Source: Parafrankia elaeagni (lineage in GTDB: Bacteria; Actinomycetota; Actinomycetes; Frankiales; Frankiaceae). From it: a stretch of DNA of 33,399 nt. The stretch spans positions 1 to 33,399 of the forward strand of contig NZ_KB893759.1 of NCBI RefSeq assembly GCF_000374165.1, read 5' to 3'. Under the pieces are notes generated by a model, which was not told the DNA's origin, searched no databases, and saw only the letters and a program-made list of their open reading frames with translations. The position numbers and the translations under genes are program-made. Positions within the stretch are counted from its first letter, which is position 1. The number at the start of each line of letters is the position of its first letter. Of the stretch, positions 15,179 through 25,300 are shown piece by piece.

Positions 15179-15865
15179 GTGGCGCGATACCGATACCGCA
15201 TCGTTACAGGGCGTCCCGGGAAGCTGAAGGACTTGGAGAAGGAGCTCGACGACCTTGGTGAGCAGGGTTGGCGCGTGGTCGGGATGACCGGCCGTTGGCG
15301 ACCGGTGATCCTCCTGACCCTAAATCTCGACCAGCATGAAAAGGACATGGCGAAGGCCCGACAGGCTGCCGAGAAGGTTCTCCAGGGATCAGATGCGGCG
15401 GCAGCTCCGGTCCGCGGGGACGAGTCGGAACCGGAGGCAGAGCCACCGGAACTGACCCCCAAACGGCACCGAGGACTCCGCGAGGCACGAAAAGACCAGG
15501 CCAGGATCAGGAAGGTACCCAAGCTGCGCGGGGAGTCGCCCCGCTGGCTTCGACTCGGCGACGTGCTGGACGTCGAACTACAACGGCCCTACGCCGACGA
15601 GGACCGGGCGAAGCTGGAGCAGGCCGCCGACATGCTCTTCAACTCCGCTCCCGACCGGTCTGCCGAGGAAACGCCCTCTCGGGTCGACTTCGACCTGACC
15701 GGAACACGGCGCCACTACACCGACTCGGCCTTGTGGGTCGCAGCCTGGATACGAGAGGACCTGTCCACCTACGGTGACGCGCAGCAAGCGATCCTCATGG
15801 GCGCCATCGAGGCCCTAGAGGCGTACCCGGGGCCTGCCGCGGCACCCGAAGAGACCGACAGGTAG
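15179..15865 (+). CDS. DUF4177-like N-terminal domain protein
   Basis: A 228-residue protein; GTG 15179 has GAGAGAG seven bases upstream and opens exactly at the domain (ARYRYRIVTGRPGKLKDLEK, then LDDLGEQGWRVVGMTG). This is the small beta-alpha pattern of DUF4177 proteins. A charged linker rich in Glu, Lys and Arg follows, then a C-terminal helical part with DSALWVAAWIREDLSTYGD. An upstream in-frame ATG (15062) would add 39 residues of Pro-rich, unlikely sequence. It is the last gene before the attachment remnant, so it is terminal cargo. Function is unknown. Confidence 0.65.
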   Translation: MARYRYRIVTGRPGKLKDLEKELDDLGEQGWRVVGMTGRWRPVILLTLNLDQHEKDMAKARQAAEKVLQGSDAAAAPVRGDESEPEAEPPELTPKRHRGLREARKDQARIRKVPKLRGESPRWLRLGDVLDVELQRPYADEDRAKLEQAADMLFNSAPDRSAEETPSRVDFDLTGTRRHYTDSALWVAAWIREDLSTYGDAQQAILMGAIEALEAYPGPAAAPEETDR

Positions 15866-16165
15866 ACGGACTCGGACGCCACCAGTTCTGGCACCGCATC
15901 CGGCGGAATGCCCGTCTTCCTCACCGGCGAGCACGAGGTGACCGGGTCCCACGCCCGACGCATCGTGTCCGGCCGGCTCGACGCAGGTCACGCCGTGTCA
16001 CACCGTCATGCCGCCGCCCGGTGCGGGCACTGGTGCGGACATGGTGCGGACACCCGGCCCACTTTCAGGCCCTCGACTACCATCGTCCGCACCCGTCCGT
16101 GACCAGAAACCCCATACGTTGCAGGCACTTTCGCCTACTCGCATTCTCGGCCACTCGGCTGGTCG
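15866..16165. other. Gene-free end of the element
   Basis: No credible gene is seen in these 300 bases. The stretch contains short repeats (16031-16093) and leads into the attachment remnant. Confidence 0.5.
16031..16093. repeat. Tandem and inverted GGTGCGGAC repeats beside the attachment site
   Basis: TGGTGCGGACA occurs twice head-to-tail (16031-16041, 16042-16052) and its complement core GTCCGCACC at 16085-16093. Repeats of this size close to an attachment core often serve as arm-type sites for tyrosine integrases or excisionase sites; that use is inferred. Confidence 0.55.
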
Positions 16166-16193
16166 AAGGGTTCGATTCCCGCCACCTCCACCA
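16166..16193 (+). other. Attachment-site remnant: 3' end of a tmRNA/tRNA gene
   Basis: GGGTTCGATTCCCGCC followed by ACCTCCACCA is a T-arm, acceptor strand and encoded CCA. The A before CCA and the CTCC acceptor fit the 3' end of tmRNA (ssrA) better than tRNA-Ser, which normally has G there. Only three of five T-stem pairs form (AAGGG against CCCGC) and there is no matching 5' half, so it is a duplicated target fragment, not a working gene. It marks the distal end of the integrase-bearing element. Confidence 0.65.
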
Positions 16194-16343
16194 CGATGAG
16201 TAACAATGCCCTGACCTGGGCAAATAGGTAAAATCTATGAGATCCGATGCTTGATCGAATAGGAGATGTCCAGGTCGGGGCATTGATCGTTTGGTTCGAT
16301 TCCCCGAACGTGCCGCAGATCTTGGTTGCGGAGCGTAGTTGCG
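16187..16343 (+). repeat. Copy A of the ~157-bp structured direct repeat
   Basis: It starts at the TCCACCA of the attachment remnant and is about 90% identical (counted by eye) to 29611-29768. It can fold: 16206-16220 pairs with 16269-16283 (15 pairs, two of them G-T), enclosing an AT-rich segment, followed by a small hairpin at 16294-16309 (GTTCG/CGAAC). Confidence 0.8.
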
Positions 16344-16440
16344 CGGAGGATTGGTCGGTCAATGGCCGCCGGACTTGTTCTGCGGGGGGACTCTCCGGTT
16401 TCGGTGCCGTGATGGAGCTGCTGACTACGGCAGCTGTTTG

Positions 16441-16859
16441 CCCGCCGCCGTCGCGCTGGTCGCCTTGGATGAAGCGGGGCAGGTAAATGCCGAGGTGCGC
16501 CGGGCGAACGAGAACACCTACGTCCGCGAGCTCTACGCGGAGGCCGTCAAGATCCTCAACGACGCCGACTGCGGGATCCATCCGTCTCGCCGGCATCTAT
16601 GCCTTGGAACGCATCGCCACCGACAGCCCGGCCGACCAGCGCACGGTGGTGGAGGTGCTGTCCGCTCGTCCGCGACCGCAGCACCAACCCGTTACTGCGT
16701 CTTCCGGCGCCTGCTGACAGTGATCCTTCAGTTCCGGCCGAGCGTCCCGCGGCGGACATCCGCGCTGCCGTTCAAGTCTTCATACGCCTTCCGGTGGACA
16801 CGACCATCCCTCGCTCTGACCTTGCTGGTGCGGACCTTACCGGGCCGGTAGTTCTAGAC
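16441..16859 (+). pseudogene. Frameshifted pentapeptide-repeat protein remnant
   Basis: Three reading frames join to give one recognisable protein: VNAEVRRANENTYVRELY in the first, RLAGIYALERIATDSPADQ and TVVEVLS in the second, and LPVDTTIPRSDLAGADLTGP in the third. This is the N-terminal to middle part of actinobacterial pentapeptide-repeat proteins, where an ALERIA...D..TV.EVL block precedes DLxGADLxG repeats. At least two frameshifts (near 16570 and near 16665) and loss of the C-terminal repeats make it non-functional. It is cut on the right by the opposing ImmA/IrrE gene. Confidence 0.65.
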
Positions 16860-17981
16860 GAGGCGGAGCCGCGGTCGGGTGTCCGTGTCGGTATGGCCGA
16901 GTAGCAGGCGGAGTCTGGGAAGGGTGCAGGCGAGTTCCTTGGCGAGGATGGCCTGGGTGAGGCCGTGCTCTTCGGCGAGGGCGTAGGCGCGGTTGAGGAG
17001 GATCGGGATCTCACCGGGGTATCCGGCGACGGGGCCGCGGGTGAAGAGGCCGAGTTGCCGGAGTTGGTTGAGGCGCTGGTAGGCGCGCCGGTAGGCCGCG
17101 TCCGAGACTGCGCCGACTTCCCGGCAGCGGTAGACCAGGGAGTCGACGGAGACGCCCCACTGTTTGCTGAGCTGGTCGAGAGCGTGCAGGTCGATGCGTG
17201 CGGGTAGTTGCGGTGTGATCTCTGCGCTCGGGGTGAGGAGTTCGGCGGCGAACGCGTCGGCTTCCTTCTCCTGGATGGCGTCGCCGGGTGCGGTGTCCGG
17301 GTGCAGGAGGAGGTGGCCGAGTTCGTGGGCTGCGGTGAACCGGTGACGGTAGACGTCGTTGGCGCGGTCCGGGGTGAGGACAACGACGGGGCGGGGCAGG
17401 TGGGAGGTGGAGAAGGCGTCGACGGTGGCCGTCGCGGTGCCGGCGAACGGGACGAGGGTGACGATCAGGCCGTGGTTCTCCATCGTCCGGACCAGGTGCG
17501 AGATCGGTCCGGTGCCTAGGTTCCACGCCTGTCGAAGTGCCCGCGCGGCTCCGGCCGGATCGGTCCCGGCGACGTCGGTGACGACTTCTCCTGCGGAGAA
17601 GCCTGGCAGGTCGACCGGGGGTAGCTGGATCCGCTTCTCCAGGGCGTAGGTCAGTTCCCACACCTGTTCGGTGAAGGCGATCGCCTTGTTGCGCTGGCTC
17701 ACCGGTGTTCGGCGCAGGCTCCGGAAGTGCGCCGCTGAGCTCTCCAGGCGGGCGTAGGGGCGACCGGCGGCGAGGAAGGTGGGCGGCACGTCGAGCACCT
17801 CGGCGAGCCGGCCGACGTGGTCCGGGCGCGGCGCGTGGGTTCCCGCTTCCCATTGGCCCACCGCAACCGGGGAGACTCCCATCTGGATGTTGGTGCGGCG
17901 GTGCCGCGGCGGCGGGCCCGAGCGGGCCTGCGTCGTCCCCGAACACGCGGTTTTCTGCCTCGGAGGTCGCGGTAGAACCAT
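16854..17981 (-). CDS. XRE/ImmA-IrrE metallopeptidase with eroded HTH
   Basis: A 375-residue protein. From residue 35 (GVSPVAVGQWEAGTHAPRP) the second half of an XRE HTH is normal, but the first helices are replaced by Pro/Arg-rich sequence that looks like an out-of-frame remnant. The ImmA/IrrE peptidase domain carries zinc motif HELGH at 219-223 with a downstream KEADAFAAELL providing the third ligand. Related proteins cleave repressors to induce mobile elements or stress genes. The start codon is uncertain because the true N-terminus seems lost: an IS630 fragment lies 60 bases upstream, so a rearrangement probably removed it. The peptidase may still fold; DNA binding is doubtful. Confidence 0.7.
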   Translation of the reverse strand: MVLPRPPRQKTACSGTTQARSGPPPRHRRTNIQMGVSPVAVGQWEAGTHAPRPDHVGRLAEVLDVPPTFLAAGRPYARLESSAAHFRSLRRTPVSQRNKAIAFTEQVWELTYALEKRIQLPPVDLPGFSAGEVVTDVAGTDPAGAARALRQAWNLGTGPISHLVRTMENHGLIVTLVPFAGTATATVDAFSTSHLPRPVVVLTPDRANDVYRHRFTAAHELGHLLLHPDTAPGDAIQEKEADAFAAELLTPSAEITPQLPARIDLHALDQLSKQWGVSVDSLVYRCREVGAVSDAAYRRAYQRLNQLRQLGLFTRGPVAGYPGEIPILLNRAYALAEEHGLTQAILAKELACTLPRLRLLLGHTDTDTRPRLRLV

Positions 17982-18040
17982 GTAATTTCCGCTTCCAAGG
18001 TTCGAAGTCCTCGCCGCCTTCGTTCGCGATCACACTTGAC

Positions 18041-18227
18041 CGCAGGGCCTGCGCCCCGCCGGTACGCCAGGTCTGCTGCCACGCGTAGGCGGACTTCCTC
18101 GAGACCCGCAGCCGCACAGCGATCTGCGGCGGGGACAGACCATCGGCGAACACCGCCGCGGCCCGCAGGGGGACCTGCGCACGGCGGGCAAGTCCGAAGC
18201 CGTCAACCCGCCACCATCGGAATACCT
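18041..18227 (-). pseudogene. IS630-family transposase, N-terminal fragment with frameshift
   Basis: The piece opens in one frame as RYSDGGGLTAS, the classic IS630 N-terminus, and continues in another frame as RRAQVPLRAAAVFADGL, then VRLRVSRKSAYAWQQTWR with TGGAQAL. These are the HTH of IS630-type transposases. The DDE catalytic domain is absent, so it is a relic. It abuts the damaged N-terminus of the ImmA/IrrE gene. Confidence 0.65.
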
Positions 18228-18350
18228 CGTATCCCGGGGCTACCCCACGCCCCCAAGGTCACCCCACGGATTCACGGTCGTTAACTTCGCACTCCGCATC
18301 CAGTTGTCCGATCAGCAGATCACTTTTCCATCAGGACTGATGGTTGTCGA

Positions 18351-19271
18351 TTATAGTAAGAAAAAATAAAAGCCGTCGCGGAGATGTTTGATGATTTGCG
18401 ATTTCAGGGCGGCGATGTTCTCGGGGGAAAGTGGTGCGATGGTATCTGGCGAATCCCGTGAGACTTGAGGAAGATATCGCTCGATCCAGAAAACTTCCTC
18501 TCCGTCGCGTTTCTTCCAATTTTTTATCATGATGGTGCGTGCTTCAGAGAGTGCGTCAGGGCGCTCTCGGGAATGCTGTGCGATGTAGTTCAATTCGTAC
18601 TCGATGAGTCGAGTATCGGGGTTCGATTTACGTGCAGCATCGACTCTCAAGCGCTCGAGAATTTGATCTACCGCCCGTGCGTCGCCGACCGACCCCAAAG
18701 CCTTGATAACAGCTTCACGAGTGAAGCCATCCGGTCGTATTAGTGCTTCTAGGAGATTCGGCGTGCAGGTAGGGTCGCCACGCATCCCAAGAATACCTAG
18801 AGCGCCGCTTCTGACAAACTTATTGGGATGGTTGGTGTACTTACCTACGGTCGCAGCGTCGACGGGACCGGATCCGAACCTCAGCGCACCGATGCAGGTA
18901 GCGAGAGTATTGCCTCGGAGCTTCGAAAGCTCAAGTATCAGAGCTCGCTCCCCGGCCTGCCCCCCCAAAACCAGGAGGCCTGATGCCAGTTCAGAGACGC
19001 TCGGATGCTGTACGGAGGCTAGCTTGACCAGTATATCAATTGGACAACTTAGGCACGAGCCTACGATCATAGCCCGCATGAGTTCTATCCGTCGAGTGTC
19101 GGACTGCTCCACGCTCAGCCTTTGGTAAAGAAGTTCACATGCCCAGGGAGAGCGTGATTTCGCGCTCTGAGCGATCCGGTCGACGAGCATTGCGAATTCT
19201 TCGTTTGAGAGTCGCTCCGCAAAGCGCCGCTCGTACCGGGATTTCTCTTCTGGGTCGCTACTCCCAAGCAT
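18351..19271 (-). CDS. HEAT-repeat protein, likely immunity protein of the RHS toxin
   Basis: A 306-residue alpha-helical protein built of HEAT/Armadillo-like helix pairs (HPSVSELASGLLVLGG, PNKFVRSGALGILGMRGD, TREAVIKALGSVGDARAV). It has no signal peptide or membrane segment, so it is cytosolic. It lies 100 bases downstream of the RHS toxin gene on the same strand, separated by a strong hairpin. AAGGAGA precedes the ATG by about ten bases. Base composition is clearly AT-richer than its surroundings and matches the toxin tail, as expected for a toxin/immunity pair acquired together. HEAT-repeat proteins are used as immunity proteins in polymorphic toxin loci; here that role is inferred from position. 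A small hairpin (18328-18343) follows the stop. Confidence 0.7.
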   Translation of the reverse strand: MLGSSDPEEKSRYERRFAERLSNEEFAMLVDRIAQSAKSRSPWACELLYQRLSVEQSDTRRIELMRAMIVGSCLSCPIDILVKLASVQHPSVSELASGLLVLGGQAGERALILELSKLRGNTLATCIGALRFGSGPVDAATVGKYTNHPNKFVRSGALGILGMRGDPTCTPNLLEALIRPDGFTREAVIKALGSVGDARAVDQILERLRVDAARKSNPDTRLIEYELNYIAQHSRERPDALSEARTIMIKNWKKRDGEEVFWIERYLPQVSRDSPDTIAPLSPENIAALKSQIIKHLRDGFYFFLL

Positions 19272-19300
19272 GGTTACGTGGTCTCCTTTGCATTCCCTGC

Positions 19301-19349
19301 AGGCATCCCATTACCCTAGAATCGCCCTTTGTCGGGTAATGGGATGCCT
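19301..19349 (-). promoter_or_regulatory. Perfect 16-bp inverted repeat between toxin and immunity genes
   Basis: Bases 19301-19316 and 19334-19349 are exact complements (AGGCATCCCATTACCC and its reverse) with a 17-base spacer. On the minus strand no T-run follows, so it is not a standard terminator. It could be an mRNA-processing or stabilising hairpin, an attenuator, or the site of a binding protein. Confidence 0.7.
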
Positions 19350-19373
19350 ACGAAATACGGAAGCTCGGTGGTG

Positions 19374-22300
19374 CTAGATTACGGCATTAGGATACCATCC
19401 GTCTCCGACCTTGTATCGCCACAGTATCCGCGTCCAGCCGTATGTTGCCGCGAGATAATTATCGGCGGCTTGCTGAGAGCGGGTATAGGATGAATTGTTT
19501 GCCTTTACTTCAATGATGTAGACCTTTTTAGTCTTGAGATCAACTACCAATAGATCTACAATGCGAAGGGCCCTCTGGCCCCCTCCGATCGGAATATTTT
19601 TATAGTGCACCTGCTCTTGCAGTCTGTGAGACGGCCACCTCTTCTTGACGTCCTGGCGGGCGTAAACCATCGCAATGTTTTCTTTTTCCTTGATCGTATA
19701 TTTGTGATAACCGTTACGATCTTTTATCCATAGAAACCTAAATGCGGGGCATGATACGGAAATTATGAAGCATTTTCCGTTTAGATCGAAGACGTTGTAG
19801 GGATCTTGACCTGCGTATTCGTATGGGTTGTTAGAGCCGCCGAAGATGGGGTCGACGGAGAGGAATCGGCCAGTGTGGGGGTTGTAGAGGCGGACTCCCA
19901 TGAGAACGATGCCGGAGAGCGTGTCGTGGGAGCGTTGTTGGCTACCGAGCCAGCCGTAGCGGGCGTAAGTAGTGGCAGGGGTGTAAGGCTGGCCGAATTC
20001 CTGGGTTTCTTGGAAGGTGGCCGGGGCGGTGGCGGCGGTGTCGTCGCCGACGGTGGCGACGATGTCGCCGTGCAGGTTGGTGAGCTGGAGGGTGACGGTT
20101 CCGCTGCTGTCCTGGATCGCGGCGAGGCCTCCGCTAAGGCCTTGGACGTTCCTGGTCCAGGTGCCGCCGGTTTGGCCGATCCAGGCCGGGCTGTCCCCGG
20201 AGGCAGAGATGTAGTGGTTGGTCCAGGTGGTGGTGCCCTGGGTCCAGGTGCGGATGCGGCGGGCAGTGTCGAGGGTGTAGGTACGGGTGGTGGTGCCCTG
20301 GGTTTCGGACGCGATCATGTCGTCGGCGTAGTAGCCGACGGTGAGGGCGCTACCACCGGCGTGGGTAGCGGGCACGGCAGTGGTGCGGCCGAGCAGATCG
20401 TAGGTGTAGCCGCTGTCGGTGATGCGGTCGGCTTGGTCGTAGCTGGAACTCAACGAGTAGGTGGGGGTGGTGGAGGTGGAGCAAGTGGGGTTGGGGGCAT
20501 TGGTGCCGGCGTCGGGGTAGGAGATGTGCTGGGTGCGGTTGTAATCGGCGTCGTAGACGTGGCGGCGGGAGGTGCACAGCAGACTGCCGGTGTCGTTTCG
20601 AATGTCGCGGGCTACTCCGAGTCGCCCGGCAGCGTCGTACAGATATTCACGGGCGCCGCTGGGGGATTCGATGACACGACCCTGGCCATAGATGTTGTCG
20701 ATCTGGGTGAAGGTGAGCCAGGTCGAGGCACCCTTGGTATAGGTGAGGCTGGTGGGGCGGCCAGTGCTGTTGTAGCGGGTGGTGGCGACGATCCCGTTCG
20801 GGTATGTCTGGGAAGTCGGTTTCCCGTCGCCGTCGTGAGTGGCGGTGAAGACGGAGGGGGCGGTTCCTGCGCCGATGTCGAGGCTGGTGACGAGACCGCG
20901 GTGTTCGGTGGCATTGTCGTAGGTATAGGTGTAGGTGCCCTTGCCGTCGTTGACCGTGGAGACCTTGCCATCGGTGTTGTAGGTGGTGCTGGTGGTGTTG
21001 CCGTCAGCGTCGGTCTGCGAGGTGATCTGCCCCCAGGTGTCATAACCGGTGGTCAGGGTGATGCTGTCCGCAGTCGCTGTGGTCTGCAAGCCTGTGGTGG
21101 TGCTGTAGCCGTAGGTGGTCGTGGGAACCGCGGCGCCGCCGTTGGCGGCGGGGCTGACCGCGAGTGCCAGCGAGGTCTTCCGTCCGGCTGCGTCGTAGGT
21201 GTAGTTGGTGGTGCGGGTGGTGGTGCCACCGGAGGTGACGGTCTCGGCCTTGGTGAGGGGCTGGTTGAGGTTGTCGTAGGTGTAGGTGATGACCGGCAGC
21301 GGGTTTCCGGAAGTGGGCTGGGCGGCGGGGCCGGTCGAGCAGGTCAGCCCGGCCCATGAGGCGTTGATGCAGCCGCCGGAGCCGTTAGGGGTGAAGTAGG
21401 AGAAGACAGTGGTGAACGCGTCGGTGCCGGCGGTGTTTGCCTTCGGCTGGCGAACTTCGAGGGGCTGGCCGGCGGTGTTGTAGTAGATGGCGCGGACAAT
21501 ATCGGGAGAGGCCCCGCCGCCCATCCAGGTCGTGACAGTGGTGGGCTTACGCAGGGTCCAGCCGGAGGTGGCGATATCCGCGCCGGTCTTCGCGGCGTAG
21601 CCGTTGATGGTTTTACGGGGGTCCACCTCAGCGCTGCCGGTGTAGGCAGTGGTCGTCACAGTGGTGGGTAGCCAGTACGGATCCGCCGAGGGCGGAGCAC
21701 CCTGGTCATAATCAGTATGGACGTGCTGGCGCACTGAGGACCGGACACCGTCGTTGCTAATGTAGCGGTGTTTGGGTCCGTAAGCATCGACAGGCGCGAT
21801 GCCTTCCGCACTGTAGATGGTGTCGGTATCGAGGAGTTGAGCACGGGCGGCAGAGTCGGTGAGGGCGGCGACGGTGGGGTCGGTGTCGGCAGTGGGGGTC
21901 AGTGCCTGGTTCCGGTTCTCCGCGGGCAGTTCACGGATGACGTTGCCGAACGTGTCGTATTCGGTGGTGGTGACCTGCCAGGCGCCGGCGCCGTAGGCAG
22001 CGGTGTTAACGGCCCGGCCGTCGCTGTTCAGATAGGTGATGTCGGCGTAGGGCCAGTCGGTGGCGGTCGGCGGGCTGGCGGGGGCGTGGCTGGCGGGAAA
22101 CACTGCGGTGCCCCAAGCCGGCAGATCCTGCTGGCCCCAGTCGTCAACCCGACCCGGGGACATGTCGACGGGTGCCGAGGAGCCCGACAACGGCACACCG
22201 TAGGCGATCCTGCTTGTGGCGGTTCCCGCCCCGACGGGGCGGGGCCGGCTGACAGTGATGAGTCGACCGAAACTGTCATAGTCAAACCCCCAGGTCTCCT

Positions 22301-25300
22301 GGCCGGGGGGAATGTAGCCCTGGATGCGGCCTTGAGCGTTATACCAGTAGAGGGTGGCGAGGTGTTTTCCACCCGAGGTGTCGAGGCGGGGGTCCCACTC
22401 GGCGCGGAGATGGCCGGTGGTGTCGTAGCTGTAGCGGGCGACCTCGACAGGGGCGGCGCCGTTTAGGCTCATGGAGATGGAGGTGAGCTGGCCGGTGTAG
22501 TTACCCCAGTCAGTCGAACTTCCACCGCTGCCAGTGGCTGTGGTGCTGGCAGCGTAGGTGAGGGCGAGGGCGCGACAGCCGGAGCCGAGGGTGCCGGAGC
22601 AGTCAACGCCCTCGGGGACGGGGCCGAGGATGCGGGTGACCCGACCCTGAGCGTCAGTGGTGAAGGTGGAGGTGGTGTTGGAGCCGAGTTCTTCGATGCG
22701 GTCGACGACCCAGAGGGTGGAGCCACTGACGGTCTTGGCATACCAGATGGTCTTGGTGCCGCTGGCATCGGTATGGGTGAATTTGGTGGCGGAGTCCTTG
22801 ATGAGTGTGGAGCCGTCGGCGGCGGTGTCGGTGACGCCGGTGTATTGGTAGGGGTAGCCGCCGGTGCCGCTGCGGGTGTAGACGGAGGGGGCGCCTTCTG
22901 GTGAGGTAAGGCTGACGTAGCCGCTGGTAGCAGTGTTGTCTTTCAGTGTGCGTTCGGCGGCGCCAGTGTCAGGGCCGGCAATGTTTGAGGTCCACCCGGG
23001 GCCGAAGATGCCGGTGGGGTCGGTGGTGGCGGCTGGTGGGGTGAGGGTGGTCAGGGTGCGGCCGACGGTGAGGGAACCGGTATAGGTCGGTATGGAGGCG
23101 TCGGTGGCAGACAGTGCGTAGTCGCCTGTGAGGAGAGCGACGGAGCCTGGGCCGACTGCGCTGACCTCATGGGTGTCGCTGAATGCATTGCGGGTGAACT
23201 GGATGGTGGTCGCGTCCGTGCAGGTGACGATAGCTGCGGTGGTGCGGAAGCAGGCCTGGATCTGGATGGGTCCGTCGGAGCCGCCGCCAAGGGTGCCCGC
23301 GATGTTCCAGATCTGGTTGTCGAAGGTGCCTGCGCCGTTGCGGGGGACGGGCCAGGTGGGGTGGTTGGTGGTGCCCTGGGTGGTGGTTTCGGCAGTGGGG
23401 ACGTCGGTCCAGGCGGTGGAGGGGTTGGCGCCGACCCGGTAACGGTAGGTCACCGAGACCTGTGATGAGGGTGCTTCGCCGCGGAGGGTCGCGAATCGTT
23501 GGGTGCGGGACTGCTCCTCGGGGGACGCCAGTGCGGCGTTGCCGACGCCGAAGGGGTAGGAGATGACGGGGGAGAGGTTGCCGGCGGTGTCGAGGGTGCG
23601 CAGGTAGAAGGTGTGCAGGCCCTCGTCGGTGGTCAGCGACGCGCTGGTGGTGGCGGTCGTCGAGGTCGTGGGTGAGGGTTCGTCGAGGCCGTAGAGGAAG
23701 CCTGCGGTATCACCGCCGGGTGAGGTCCAGGTGAAGGTGCCTGAGGTGGCGCTGGCCCAGCCGCCGGAGGGCCAGGCGGTGGAGGCGAGGGCGGTGGGGG
23801 TGGCGGGGGCGGTGGTGTCGATGGTGAAGGGGATCCAGGTGGACCAGTTCTGGGAGTAGTCGGTGCCGTCGTAGGCGCGGACTCGCCACTGGTAGCTGGT
23901 GCCGTTCGTCAGCAGCCCGGAGGGGACGGTCCAGGTCGCTTCGCTGTTCTGGGCGACGAACCCGCTGGAGCCCTGGGTGATTTTGGTGGTGCCGGCGGAG
24001 TTCCACACCTCGAAGTCCAGCCGCAGGGTGCCGCCGTCCGCGTCGGTCGCGGAGCCGGCGAGCCGTGGGGTGGTCGAGTTCGTCAGCACCGTGGGTGGGG
24101 TGCCGCCGCACTGGGTTGAGCAGGGTGAGGTCGACCGGGTGCCGACGGTGGAGGGGTAGGAGTTGTAGGTGGTCTCGATCCGGGGCGGGGTGGTGGTGTC
24201 CCCGGAGGCGAAGAACTTGTACGGCTCCCACAGCACCTCGTCCGGAGCGCGCAAGGTCAACGTCTCCGGGGAGGGTGTGCTGTTGGTGGCCCAGGCCTGC
24301 GCGAGGCCGGTGATGTCCAACGAGACGTCGCCGGAGCCGCAGAAGCCGCCGGCGTTGAAGGTGGTGTCGGACCAGTTGATCCCGTCGGCGGTGGGCTGGG
24401 TGTTCCAGGTGGTGCCGGAGGACAGGGCGGCGGAGCCCTGGACGACCATGCGTTGGGGGGTGCAGGTGTAGGAGCCGGCCTGGGTGAGTTTGAGGGCGGC
24501 GGCGGTGACGTGCTTGCCGTCGATGCCTGTGGTGTCGAACCGCAGGAACGACCGGTGCACCGGCCCGATCCCGTTGCCGACGCGCAGGTATTCATAGGTG
24601 TCGTAGTTCGTGGTGGCCGAGGTGCTGACGACGTCGGTGTCGAGGTTGTCGGGCAGGACCGCGGCCGGGTCGATGGTGACCGGGTACTGCCGGTCCTTGG
24701 CGGTCAGCCAGGCCTTGTCCGGGCGCAGGGTCAGCGCCGGGGTGGCGGTGGTGGGGCGTTCGAGGGTGGCGTCGACGGTGCGGGTCCGGTCGGGCAGGCC
24801 GGTCTTGGGGTCGACGTGGGCGTCCCACATCAGCGGGGTGGGGGACCGGGCGGCGAGCTTTCCATCGGCGGACAGCCGTAGTTCACCGCCCGGGGTGCGT
24901 TCGGCGGTCACGCCTTTGAGTCGTAGGGGCAGGTTGAGGGCGGCCTGGGCGGCGGCGGGGGTGTGGGCGACGATCTGGACGTCGTAGCCGGTCGGGGTGA
25001 CCTTGACCCGCAGGTCGGTGTCCTTCGCCACCCCCTTGTACAGGGCGACGTTGTTCTTCAGGTCCGGTGCGGGCAGAGCGGTCGGCCAGGTGAACGCGAC
25101 GTCGCGGTCGCCGTCGGTCAGCGTGGCGACGTCCGCGCCTGGCTTCCCGCCGCCGGCGGACAGGGCGATGGTCGCCTTGATGGCCTTGGGGAGGACCTTG
25201 CCGTCGACCACGGTGAGGGTGGTGTCGACGGGCTGCCAGTGGCCGTCGCGCTGGACCCGTACCACCCCGGAGGCCGACTCGACGGTGATGGAGCCGTTCG

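Noticed and set aside
16077-16283. Minus-strand small ORF, and its counterpart at 29606-29860
   Set aside because: They read backwards through the tmRNA-like fragment and the structured repeat (WRWRESNP is the usual artefact of such reading). Similarity between them reflects the DNA repeat, not a protein.
16294-16309. GTTCGATTCCCC in the structured repeat as a T-arm of a second tRNA
   Set aside because: The stem does not pair as a T-stem, no acceptor or CCA follows, and no 5' half is found. It is better read as a small GTTCG/CGAAC hairpin.
19806-21359. Long plus-strand open frame (517 codons) inside the RHS gene
   Set aside because: It is very Gly/Val-rich with no domain. It is the antisense image of the Thr/Ser/Tyr-rich RHS repeats.
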